This document shows positions 35,330 to 45,422 of a stretch of 64,000 nt of DNA, piece by piece. Numbering within the stretch: position 1 is the stretch's first letter; every line of letters begins with the position of its first letter. A program made the position numbers and the translations under genes. Under the pieces are notes generated by a model. That model worked only from the letters and a program-made list of their open reading frames with translations. It was not told the origin of the DNA and searched no databases. The stretch comes from Bolinopsis microptera (Eukaryota > Ctenophora > Tentaculata > Lobata > Bolinopsidae), in assembly GCF_026151205.1 (NCBI RefSeq), contig NC_087072.1, positions 24,259,603 to 24,323,602 of the forward strand, in the 5' to 3' direction.

Positions 35330-37080
35330 ATAGCATTTAGGAGAGTTGGCCAAGGCGCCTATTTTGTTAGTGTCATATTAACAAATCCACTGTCATCTAC
35401 TATGAGTATGAAGACTTCACTGTATGACTATGAAAAAGAAAAGAACCGATCGTGCAATTATGGAGTTATAAAAGTGAAGCAGGGGACTTTTACGCCGGGG
35501 TTCTGGTTGTCAACATTTTGTTTGTTAAGTCGGAAGTCCTAAATAGGGAAAGGGAATGGCCGCGGTACTCGGTAGCCGGTAAATCGGGGCGCGATAAACC
35601 GGGGTTTTACTGTACTAAGATTGCTGAAAAAAGGTATGACTCGTACAGCAAAGTTGCCAACTGGATTCGAACCAAAATAAGTTTCAATTTCCTGACATCA
35701 ATATTAGTATGTATCAGAGGTACAAGAGCTAAAGTGAAAGACAGCTGCATTAACGAGGACTTCCATTTTTTTGGTGTTCAGTAATGATTAAGATTTAAAA
35801 TGTTTAGTAAATTTTGAGGAGTCCTCAGTATCCTCACGTCCGACAATGGCGTTTCTCTTGTCGAGCCTAATATATGTTTTTCCCAAACAAAATTATCATG
35901 AGTCGACGTTCAGTTAAAAATTGACAAGTCAGTGTAAGTGGTGTTAATAATATTAAGCAACAGTCGCCCAAAGATAATCCTGAGTAGAATCATAAAATAA
36001 ATGGTAATCACGAAAAAATGAAAACGATTCGTCTTCAGGTGACCCGCTTGTGACTCAACTAGTTTCGGCTTCAATTACTTCTTATCTACTAATAGGTGAA
36101 GTTTTGTTTATAATAGCCGTTCAACTGGGAGCACAAACTAATCATATTTATAACAATAACTTAAACTAACAGTTGTTGCACTACTTGGAGTTTCAGGAGA
36201 TTAATCCTTAGGGAACTAATTATAATGATGGAATAAATAACACCTGATCGTACTTATTTTTCAATATTGGCTAATTGTAAACAGCAAAACATGTGCCTGC
36301 ACTTCGATATCAACTCTGACGTTTTATATTATATATTACAATTAATTGTTAACAATTATTCCTGTCATCTTTAACATTGAATTAAAATGTTTTGAACTTA
36401 AATATACTTGCTGAACTACTTTCGATGAGTCTTAATGCCCGAAAACAATAAAGGGGTATAATAGTAAAGGGGGTATAATAGTAAATGGGGTATAATAGTA
36501 AAGGGGGTATAAAAGTAGAGGGGGTAAATAGTAAAGGGGGTCCGGGGTAAATAATAAAGGGGGTAAATATTATTGTGAATATAAGAGGCACGGTCATGCT
36601 TGCCAGCATTGTGATACTTCACGACAATCTGGGGTTCCAGAAAACCCACTTCCCGATACATGAAATTTTTTCCTGCAAAGTTTCAGATCTCTAACTTAAT
36701 TTTAACGTGGTTTTTAAGGCACCTGAATATGGCGATTTTGGGTTTTTTACCTAATTTCGTATAACATGCTGCAAGTGCATGGCGCGCGTATTTTGCGCAA
36801 ATTTCTTAAAAACCTCCACATAACTATTTATTATTCCTGTCATCTTTAACATTGAATTAGAATGTTTTTTACTTAAATATACCTGCTGAACTACTTTCGA
36901 TGAGTCTTAATGCCTGGAAAATAATAAAGAGGATATAATAGTATAGGGATTAGGGGGTAAATAATATTGTGAATATAACGGCAACGGTAATTTGATGTAT
37001 CAGTAAAGTCTCTACGACCTTTCTGGGCCAAAATACAAAAATTCGAGTGACCGCAAAACCCTAGAAAAAAAAGACACTTT
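35330..37080. other. Intergenic, tandem and dispersed repeats only
   Basis: 36449-36570 holds a degenerate 16-17-bp repeat GGGGTATAATAGTAAA. 36632-36770 matches 60165-60345 in inverted orientation (shared words CACCTGAATATGGCGATTTTGGG and TTTCAGATCTCTAA). The sequence flanking the tandem repeat partly recurs at 36830-36990. Short open frames here are repeat translations. Confidence 0.6.
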
Positions 37081-37084
37081 AGTA

Positions 37085-37295
37085 TCACATTTGGGTCACA
37101 AAATGATCAATTAAACTTAACCACTTACCACCGACCAATTTGAAAAACCTTAATCGTTTGGCTTCGTCAAAAAATACCGAAAAAAATCAGTTTTACCATT
37201 TTCTTGATTTAAGTTTAACCATTCGTAAATTACAGACAGACAGACAGACACAGCAACACAAATACACATTTATTGAGATTATTAGTGTAGATGCT
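37085..37295 (+). repeat. Dispersed repeat family B, copy 2 (3' part)
   Basis: Matches 16165-16385: ATCAATTAAAC, CCACTTACCA, CTTCGTCA, TACCGAAAAAAATCAG, TTTTCTTGATT, then a CAGACAGACAGACA run and TTATTGAGATTATTAG. Only the 3' part is present, consistent with a 5'-truncated retroposon. Confidence 0.7.
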
Positions 37296-37516
37296 GTACT
37301 TTATCGACTATCATAGTGATTGTGATTCAAATAATGGAAGCACCATGGCACCATAACCCATCAATATTGATGTGGCCAGAGGAAATGTCTCTCATGGCAC
37401 AGAGAATTCCTCACCACTAATGACCGAATAACCAACTTCGGACAATCAACAATCCCGAAAAGGCCGGTAGCAAACAGGAACTATTATATTCTTCACTCTC
37501 CAGAGTTGCATTGCCG

Positions 37517-37740
37517 CAGTGGCGTAACGAAAGGCCCTGCTGACCCCGCTGTGGTCTTGCTAACACAATTAGGAGGACATTGCTAACACAATTAGGGGGA
37601 CATTGCTAACACAATTAGGGGGACATTGCTAACACAATTAGGAGGACATTGCTAACACAATTAGGGGGACATTGCTAACACAATAAGGGGGACATTGCTA
37701 AATGGGCACCGGCCACCGGGTATATTCAAAATTTTACTAC
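37517..37740. repeat. hAT-like end joined to a 23-bp minisatellite
   Basis: CAGTGGCGTAACGAAAGGCCC (37517-37537) is the terminus of the hAT-like family found complete at 57834-58101. After about 35 bp it runs into six units of TTGCTAACACAATTAGGGGG plus ACA (37552-37705). The other terminus is missing. Confidence 0.75.
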
Positions 37741-37998
37741 CACGATTTTAGCAGTGAATGTTATATGATATAGGGTTTCTGAAGTTAATGGCTTGGCAAA
37801 CAAATGGGATAATTGTGATAATTTCATAATCTGAGGCATGGCTGATTTTGGTAATATTATTTTTGCATTTGTTTCTCCTTATCTACACAATGCTTTGTGA
37901 ATATGGCCCCGATTCATTGAACTTGTCAATTAAACACTAGCACTTGAATATCATTATTCAAATCGATAATTCAGAATAGTCGTATACCGAAGGTTACA

Positions 37999-39371
37999 AT
38001 GAAACTGGGGGTTTTCATCCGCGTTATGGTTGTTATGTTGGGCGGGATTACTTCCACACACGGTGAATTGAGAATATCTGATAAGGACAGCAACGTGACA
38101 CTAGGATCAGCCAACACATCTGATGCCGGAAGTTCGGATTTTAATGGGCAAAACGAAGGTATTATTTGCGTGACTTACTCACTTTTTTCGTTAACGTGTG
38201 CTATTAAATAGGCTTCATATGAGTAAAAACCTAATTAAAAATATGTTGTAGCGCCGTAACATAATATAAATAAATATAAAATATTTAAATTAAACATAAA
38301 AATTAATATAAAAATGAAAAAAAAATCTTTTCAGGATTGATTGTAATAAACAAACTTAAAAAGAGATATCCCTTCGAAGAGGTGCTTACTCCCGGAAATA
38401 AAATAGAAATCTACGGAATGTTCATTAAGAATATGAGGAAATATAATTTAAAGATATACATCAATGACGGAGACCGAACGTTATTTTATCTCTTATTTAA
38501 GCCAAAGGAGGAAATAGTGATGATGAATTCCAAGTCCAAGAAAAAAACGTGGCAAGAGGTAAGATCTCAAGGTATTAGGGGAGTCTTTCCGCAGACAATT
38601 ACCAATGGTAAAAGATTTCAAATTACGATCCGGTGTTTGGAAGACGCATTTGCGGTGTCAGTTGACAACATCTCAATTGGTCAACCGTACCCCTATCAAA
38701 AGGAGTTATACACAGCAATTGATTTGGTTTTGGGCGGAAAAAATATTCCAGCAGAACATTTTAAATGGCTCGCTATTAGAATGCCACAACCTTGTCCACC
38801 TGGGACATTTTTGGACGAATCAAGCGGAAATTGCATAACATACAGATACAGGATAGAAGGTTCCGAAAAAATTGGTAAGAAAGGAAAATCTGGTGTACAA
38901 GGACCTCCTGGAGAAGTCGGTATAGAAGGAAAATCTGGACCACGAGGAGATCCCGGGATAAACGATTTCTGTAATAATTGTTTGAGAGGTGAGCCAGGAG
39001 AAGATGGAGCTATTGGTCTCAATGGAGCTAAAGGAGCCGCTGGAGATGCTGGAACGCAAGGTGCAAAAGGAAATACAGGAGGAAATGGAATTCCCGGAAT
39101 TCCCGGAATCAAAGGAGAGCAAGGTTCACCGGGAGAAGCTGGGAAGTCAGGGGTTCCAGGAATACCGGGAATTCCGGGGAGACAAGTATCAAAGTATTGT
39201 GGAGGGAGGACCACTTGCCCGCAGTTGGGATTGGGGAGATGTTACGGCCAAAGTAGCCTAGGTTTTACACTTCAGTGTAGAGATGGGTTTGCTGCAGTCT
39301 CAATTTGGAGAAACACTCGGTTTTGGGGGCTAAAATGCTGTGAAATTATCGTTACAAATGATGGGCATTAA
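37999..39371 (+). CDS. Secreted galectin-collagen protein, 398 aa
   Basis: Two exons: 37999-38158 and 38335-39371 (phase 1, GAAG|GTATTA; TTTTCAG|GATTG). Residues 1-23 are a signal peptide. Residues 63-200 look like a galectin fold: LTPGNKIEIYGMF, INDGDRTLF, IVMMNSK and TWQEVR, where galectins have a WGxExR box. The sugar-contact HxNPR positions read LFKPK, so classical galactoside binding is doubtful. Residues 206-222 hold CPPGTF and a second Cys. Residues 235-335 are Gly-X-Y triplets, broken once by NDFCNNCL (263-270), whose two Cys could link chains. The tail 336-398 has six Cys (342, 348, 356, 368, 388, 389). It is probably an extracellular trimer combining lectin-like and collagen parts. 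Cnidarian nematogalectins also join Gly-X-Y to galectin, but as I recall with the galectin C-terminal. C1q/collectin-like logic is possible; function unknown. Confidence 0.85.
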
Positions 39372-39406
39372 GGACGGAGACTCAAAATCATGTGTCCTAT
39401 AATATA

Positions 39407-39412
39407 AATAAA
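39407..39412 (+). terminator. Candidate poly(A) signal of galectin-collagen gene
   Basis: AATAAA 36 nt after the stop codon. Confidence 0.6.
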
Positions 39413-39941
39413 GGACGTCTTCGGGGTCCTCGCTATAAATGTGTATTGAAAAAACTGGTCGGCTGAGGATGCAGAGGCTATAATAACGAGAATTTGGGCG
39501 TGTATCGAAACATTCCCTGCAGAAACTGAATTAGCCACTGCATGAGCTGTGCGGAGGAAGCTTTTTTAGCGTATAAACTGGGAATTTTCAGAGTTTATGT
39601 TATTTTTTTAATTGCTAAAAAACATATTATATTATTACATATTTTGTTTCATTTTTTCATTTCTAATGTCAAGGTTCAAAATTTTACCCATTTTAAGCGA
39701 TTATGAACTTGTCCCAGACGAGGAACCGACCAGATATCCGGCTGAATCGGAAATTTCGAAACTTTTACAATAATTTTTTTAATTTTCTGACAAGTAACCA
39801 ATGCGGAGATATGAAAATAGATTGATACCCGATAGTTTTCGGTCCAGCAGCCAAATGACAAATCCCTAGACCGGTAATCGGTTCCTAGTCGATTGTTCAT
39901 TTCATCAAATTTGTATTGTACTCATTATAGCGTACTCTACA

Positions 39942-40537
39942 GGTACCGCGACAATTGACCCCCCGACTATTGACCCCCCCGACAATTGACCCCTATGTAA
40001 TTACATTGGGGTCAATTGTCGCGAAATCTAGGGTTTAGTACGACAATTGACCCCCCATGTAATTACACTGGGGTCAAGTGATCGGGTTAGCGTCAGGATC
40101 CTGGGTTAGGGTTAGGGTCCTGGGTCAGGGTAAGGGTTAGGGTTAGGGTTAGGGTTAGGGTTAGGGTTAGGGTTAGGGTTAGGGTTAGGGTTAGGGTTAG
40201 GGTCAGAGTCCTGGGTCAGGGTCAGGGTCAGGGTTAGGGTCAGGGTCAGGGTCAGGGTCAGGGTCAGGGTCAGGGTCAGGGTCAGGGTCAGGGTCAGGGT
40301 CAGGGTCAGGGTCAGGGTCAGGGTCAGGGTCAGGGTCAGGGTCAGGGTCAGGGTCAGGGTCAGGGTCAGGGTCAGGGTCAGGGTCAGGGTCAGGTTCAGG
40401 GTCAGGGTCAGGGTCAGGGTCAGGGTCAGGGCCAGGGTCAGGGTCAGGGTCAGGGTCAGGGTCAATTGATTAAATTATATTGTCGGGGGGTCAATTGTCG
40501 GGGGGTCAATTGTCGGGGGGTCAATTGTCGCCAACCC
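39942..40537. mobile_element. TIR element filled with TTAGGG and GGGTCA arrays
   Basis: Both ends carry CGACAATTGACCCCCCGAC in inverted orientation, repeated two to three times as a 15-16-bp subterminal unit. ACTCTACA(G) flanks both sides (39934-39942 and 40538-40546), an 8- or 9-bp target duplication, and the outermost bases are GG. The centre holds about 12 TTAGGG units (40130-40200), the animal telomere repeat, then about 40 units of GGGTCA (40200-40463). The TTAGGG block is thus internal to a transposon-like unit, not a chromosome end. No coding sequence. Confidence 0.75.
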
Positions 40538-40558
40538 ACTCTACAGTCTAGAATCTAG

Positions 40559-40633
40559 ATCTACAAAACAGAGTACAAGTTACCGAGGGCGCCATCATGG
40601 CGCCCTCGGTAACTTGTACTCTGTTTTGTAGAT
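40559..40633. repeat. Perfect 75-bp palindrome
   Basis: Arms of 37 nt (starting ATCTACAAAACAGAGTACAA, ending GAGGGCGCCAT) pair perfectly around a single C at 40596. It abuts the broken end of a hAT-like copy, whose inner half is missing exactly at this point. Confidence 0.95.
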
Positions 40634-40780
40634 ACACACTTTTTTAGAGATTTTACCGGCGTATTCTCTAAAATCACCTAATTTGTTCAATTTTAGGGAG
40701 GGGCACCAAAAGGGGAGGGGGTGCCAACAGGGGGCGCTTTTTTCGGCAGGGGGGCGCCAACAGGCAACGTTACGCCACTG
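40634..40780 (-). mobile_element. hAT-like element fragment
   Basis: Reverse complement of half of 57834-58101: CTCTAAAATCACCTAATTTG, then GCGCCAACAGGCAACGTTACGCCACTG. The other half is lost at the palindrome. Confidence 0.75.
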
Positions 40781-41689
40781 TGCATTGGTATCTTAAATAA
40801 TAACAACGATAATCGATTATTCTCAAAACACTTTCCAGCATGTTTAGCTCGAAATTTAGTGGTGAAATGAAGTCACTCAACTCTCAAGACTGAGGTCTGA
40901 GGACATCATCAGATGTTAATGTCTTAGCTTTTCTTGTAAATTTCACGTACCTAGCTCAAATAGCGCGCACTAAAGCTGTCATATTTTGTTGCACTACCCG
41001 CTCACAGCAAGGCAACTCTATACAAGTTTGTTTTTGCGCGTTACCTTAACACTTCATTTGGATCGTGACCGGCCTATTATCTCAGGTTTAAATTGCATGA
41101 AATGGACTAGAATTGGGCCCGCAATACAATAAGCAAGTAGCTGCTATGGCAACCAAATGATGAAGCACAATGAAGCACAATTGACAATGATTAACGTAAA
41201 CAATAATGAGTGACTAGCCAAGGCCTGTCTTATTCAGAGACACTCGCTGAGAACTCGATCACAGGATATTCTGCCCTCTTTGCGGATGAAGATGTCAGCA
41301 TTATACTTCTTGGCCCATACTTTAGAAGCGAGACCTTCCCCAAACACATAATTATAAAATGGTAAAACATCAATTGTTTTGAATGAAACTAATTTTATAC
41401 AATAGGTAAACCGGTAAATTTTGTGTGATAGGTAAACCTATAATAACCATTATCTATTATTAATAGCTTCGCCCTCTTTTTTTCTTTTCTTTTTTAAAGA
41501 GGCTGGGCCTGAATGGCCCACTAGAGGATAGCATGTGGATGCTATGCCTGCATCTGGGGTATGGCAACCCTGCGGTGGAGGTTGCCGGAGAAAGTGAATA
41601 GTGGAGGTAGTGTGAGGAGTCATAAAGGGACACTTCAGTGCCAGCTGGGTGTGGAAAAGGAAGATGAGCTAAGAGTAAGACAAGGTTTG
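40781..41689. other. Intergenic, no supported gene
   Basis: The words GGTATCTTAAATAATAAC at the start echo part of family B (15880-15930). The rest shows no coding signal that I recognise. Confidence 0.5.
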
Positions 41690-41697
41690 AGTTGTCT

Positions 41698-41905
41698 CTA
41701 TGTCACACCGGTCTGGTCCAGCTCCTCTGGCTCAATTAAACGTTTGGTGCGGTTTGCAAGATTGACAATAGTGGAGATGTGTTGGTTGTCATTGACGGAG
41801 AAGTAATAGTCCTGGAAATAGTGCCCTCTTATTTGTGCAATAGCCGGGCACTCAGGCACTGTCCAAGAAAGTGTGAGACAGTCTTCTCTTCGTCGCTTCG
41901 CCCTG
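41698..41905 (-). pseudogene. LINE polymerase C-terminal remnant
   Basis: On the - strand it reads EEKTVSHFLGQC, then after a frameshift AIAQIRGHYFQDYYF and NLANRTKRLIEPEELD before a stop at 41698. ETxxHFLxxCPxxxxxR is the usual C-terminal zinc-knuckle-like end of jockey-type LINE polymerases. Only about 65 codons remain. Confidence 0.6.
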
Positions 41906-42188
41906 TAGTAAGCATATCACATTAATTTGGTGAGCTGAGGAATAAAAAGCCCGCTTGTGATTCTAAGGCCATTTATTTAACTGATATGAAGTACACACAG
42001 GAAGATTATCCCTCGAATAATGAAATTTACCCTATAAAAATAACCTACCTGACAGGCCCACATATACAGAACTGTCTAAATAAGTGTAGCTCCATAGCTA
42101 AATTTAACTCAAATACGTACTCAATTAGTTCAGGAACTTGGCGCCTGGGTGACTGTGTGAGCTTGAGGCACGGAGGTCTGGTGGCTAC

Positions 42189-42395
42189 TACAGAGTCACG
42201 TATTCGCTACTACAGGGTCACGTGCTACTACAGGGTCACGTGCTACTACCTACAGAGTCACGGGCCAGGAGGTCACGTGGTTACTACAGGGTCACGTGCT
42301 ACTACAGGGTCACGTGCTACTACAGGGTCACGTGCTACTACCTACAGAGTCACGGGCCAGGAGGTTACGTGGTTACTACAGGGTCACGTGCCAGG
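42189..42395. repeat. 18-bp minisatellite with higher-order unit
   Basis: The unit is TACTACAGGGTCACGTGC. A longer block (CTACCTACAGAGTCACGGGCCAGGAGG...) is itself repeated, giving a two-level structure. Open frames across it are repeat translations. Confidence 0.9.
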
Positions 42396-43808
42396 GCTTG
42401 TTAGACGAATTTAGCCCACATAGAACGGAGCTCTGTCAAATTATATTCTGTCATCCTGTCTTGAACTGGTTACATACGGGTTTAATTTATGCCAAGCTCT
42501 CTTAACTATGTCAGGATCATGTTTGCCTGTAGTTATCGGACAGAATTTCTTAAAAGTACCATTTGACATTTGCAATCGGACTGGTTTTGAACAGGCTAGA
42601 TTTATGCCAAGCACTCTTAATAGTGTCAAAAGCTAGACATATTTGAATGATTTGAAGTTTTGACAGAATGGTACTTCTGTAGCACCTTAACCTGATTATC
42701 TTGTTACCTACACTAGAAACTCTACCTTATTTGTTCAGAGAATATTAAAATGTTGACACTTTTAAGGAAAATTCTCAGCTAACCGTGCAGTTTGACCATC
42801 TGCACTCTACAGTACAATTAGACTATCGGCAACTCATTTGAAGTGTAGCTAGACTATCTGCAGCTAAGTTTACTCTAATGCATTTAGACTGTCTGCATAT
42901 TCTAACTGCACGATGGTCGCCCCTGGCAGTCCAAAATTCCAGTTTCTCCCTCCTTGCATCTTCTTCAAGATTTATACTGTTACATATTTTCAAAAATTCC
43001 GGGACCTCGCCCCCTGAGGCCTGACTAACTTGCTGAACTAATCATTTCACATTGCTATAGTTAAATCCTGAAAGATCTGTAAAATTTCACATACATATTT
43101 GGATATATCCGAACATGTATTCGGCAGTAGTGGAAGGAGATGATAAGTTATTGGAATCTTTCCAAGTGTATCGCCCTCTTGTACTACCAATAACCAATAT
43201 TAACCGTATAACAAGCATGAACTAACTATTCTTTACATCTAAGAGAGCCTTTGTAAGGAGTTTTAATTTATTTCATTCATCCACTCTCATCCCATTTATC
43301 GCTTTTAATGCAAACATTTGAATTAATGTGGCCAGCAAATCAAACTTTGGCGTTAAAAACAGATACACCCGAATTTTCAAAGATACTGTAGAATACATTC
43401 AAAACATACATCACAGTTTTATATACAGAATGGAACAACAATACAAAAGAGGAAGATAACCTTGCAAATTATGCAAAATACGCAAACTATGCATGAATTC
43501 CATGCAACGTCGTAAGAAAAACAGATTATTTTCAAAGTACCGGACCATATAAAAATCTGACAAGATAAACCCAATACATTTAAAAAATAAAGAATATCAT
43601 CAAAAAACCATGCAAGCAAAAGCAAATAACAGACAATTATTAACTGGAGTTTTCTATTGGTCGAACTAGTCGTTCTCCCTAAGAAAATTACAGACAATTC
43701 ACTATCCAATTAATTAACAAATTAATTAACTAACCAATGTTGGCCGAACTAGTCTCAATGTCGACTTCTACGTTCTACGCATCGACATCGACCAGTGCGA
43801 CCGGGCTA
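42396..43808. other. Intergenic and 3' flank of WDR31
   Basis: 42440-42630 contains an imperfect duplication (TTTATGCCAAGC(T/A)CTCTTAA ... TGTCA, twice). 42800-42905 has repeated CTGCA/ACTATC words. No exon recognised. Confidence 0.5.
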
Positions 43809-44726
43809 TTAAAAACACACCGTTTCAGTGATCATGTTCCTATCGTCCAATGTGAGGAGTACACAACCATTCATAGTGGAACACATGACTGAACCATCAG
43901 GATAGGATATCAAGTCTGTTATGCAGCCCATACCAGGGAGACGTTTCTCCAGAATGCACTCTCGTTTTGAAATGTCCCACAACTTCACCAAACTGTCTTT
44001 AGATCCAGATATAACGACGTTGCCGCTAGAATTAGACAAGAATTTAACACAGTTAACCCCTTGCTCATTTCCACGCAGATCCCCCAGTAGTTTCTTAGAG
44101 CGTACATCCCACAAACTCACCTCGCATCCCGAGCCGTTAAACCCGTTACTGCCAGTAACAATACAGTTACCAGTACTGTCCACATCACAGCAGGTCTGTA
44201 TGTAGTGTTTCGTGGGGTACACGTGTATGAGCTGCAGATTCCTTGTGTCCCACAATCTAACTCTCTTGTCCTCGCTTGTTTGGACCAGAATGTTCTCGTT
44301 AGGGATGAGTTTCATTGCAGTTATCAAGTTTCTGCTCTCAGCTATTGAGTAGAGCAGCTTGCCGGTCTTGATGTCCCAGGCGTTTATACAGTTGTCCCGT
44401 GAGCCGGATAGTATCCTAGTGTTATCAGGTGTTATGACTACAGCTGTAACTACTAGGGAGTGGCCGGGGAACAGTGTAGCGGTGGTGCCGTTCCAAAGTC
44501 TTACATTAGTGTCTCTACACCCGGTAACCACACCATTGATCAGAGGAGCATTCTCTAATGCAGTGACTGCCTTGCCGTCATGTCTCATGTATGCCTGTAC
44601 TTTTCCAGTGCTGTAGTTGAAGATGGTGGCGTTACCATCACCCCCGGCAGTGACGACAGTGTGCTTTTGTTGCGAGGGTGCCAGACAGTTCACTGATCCC
44701 TGGTGCACTTTACTGTACCGGTGCAC
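43809..44726 (-). CDS. WDR31: WDR31-like WD40 repeat protein (main exon)
   Basis: One long exon gives about 305 aa of WD40 repeats ending at TAA 43811-43809. Blades end in LWNG, AWDI, LWDT, LWDV and LWDI. The stretches RNLITAMKLIP, LVQTSEDKRVRLWDTRNLQL, PTKHYIQTCCDV and GSNGFNGSGCEVSLWDV follow human WDR31 closely, including its FPTKQHIQT and SNGFGGEGCEATLWD segments. WDR31 is a ciliary protein linked to IFT and BBSome handling together with ELMOD and RP2. The 5' end is unresolved: the frame stays open to a TAA near 44800 without ATG (44726 is a GTG). An ATG at 44831 or 44810 (MKLFTSCMGSK...) lies in another frame and ends in a perfect donor, GAG|GTAAGG. Joining it to CAG|GGATCAGTG would need a 62-nt intron, shorter than others here. 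Confidence 0.85.
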   Translation of the reverse strand: MHRYSKVHQGSVNCLAPSQQKHTVVTAGGDGNATIFNYSTGKVQAYMRHDGKAVTALENAPLINGVVTGCRDTNVRLWNGTTATLFPGHSLVVTAVVITPDNTRILSGSRDNCINAWDIKTGKLLYSIAESRNLITAMKLIPNENILVQTSEDKRVRLWDTRNLQLIHVYPTKHYIQTCCDVDSTGNCIVTGSNGFNGSGCEVSLWDVRSKKLLGDLRGNEQGVNCVKFLSNSSGNVVISGSKDSLVKLWDISKRECILEKRLPGMGCITDLISYPDGSVMCSTMNGCVLLTLDDRNMITETVCF

Positions 44727-45422
44727 GCAATCCCGGCGCTCTGTTGTCGTGTCACCCTTACCTCCGCGCGGCGCGAGTGGTGGCTGCTTTTAGAGCCCAT
44801 GCAGCTCGTGAATAGCTTCATTACACATCAACCTACAACAAGAAGATTTAGAAGTGAAATAAGTAAATAGAGCGATACAGAAGTCTGTAAAGATTGAGAC
44901 AAATTAATGATCGACTGGAAATTTTAGGCATTTCAAATTGGGAGGAAGCCAAGAAGGACACAAATAATTACAACAAATTCAAACATGTAAATAGTAATAC
45001 TAGATTACAATGATAATTAGCAAGGCAGCGCGAAACGTTACCATGTCATAATCAATACAGGATCTCTCAGATACTATCTTACAAATTGGTGTTTAGTTTT
45101 ACAGCTCGGTGGCAAAATAGCTTAATATGGAAGTTTATTCGATAAACAAGCGTATAAAAATGACATACAATTTTACGAATGATATCTTCATGTTTGACTG
45201 TGTCCATAGTTAGAATAATCTGTAACTGTCTCGCGTGAACAATAATGGAAGTACAAAGTAGGTACAGCGGTAACAACAATCTAGCAAGTACGTTTTCCCA
45301 TTTTTTTCTCAGTTCAACATGCGGACAGGTATGGAGTAAATTCACGAATAGATTTGTCCCGCAAATACTACTTGAAATTATTGATCATCTTCTTGTCGTC
45401 TCAATTTGCTCCGTAAGTTTGG

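Noticed and set aside
36382..36661. Tyr/Pro-rich - strand frames
   Set aside because: Translations of the GGGGTATAATAGTAAA tandem repeat.
40112..40465. TLTLTL... frame and possible chromosome end
   Set aside because: Hexamer array inside a TIR-bounded element with unique DNA on both sides, so neither a protein nor a telomere.
43921..44616. Frames on the + strand opposite WDR31
   Set aside because: Antisense shadows of the WD40 exon; no homology of their own.
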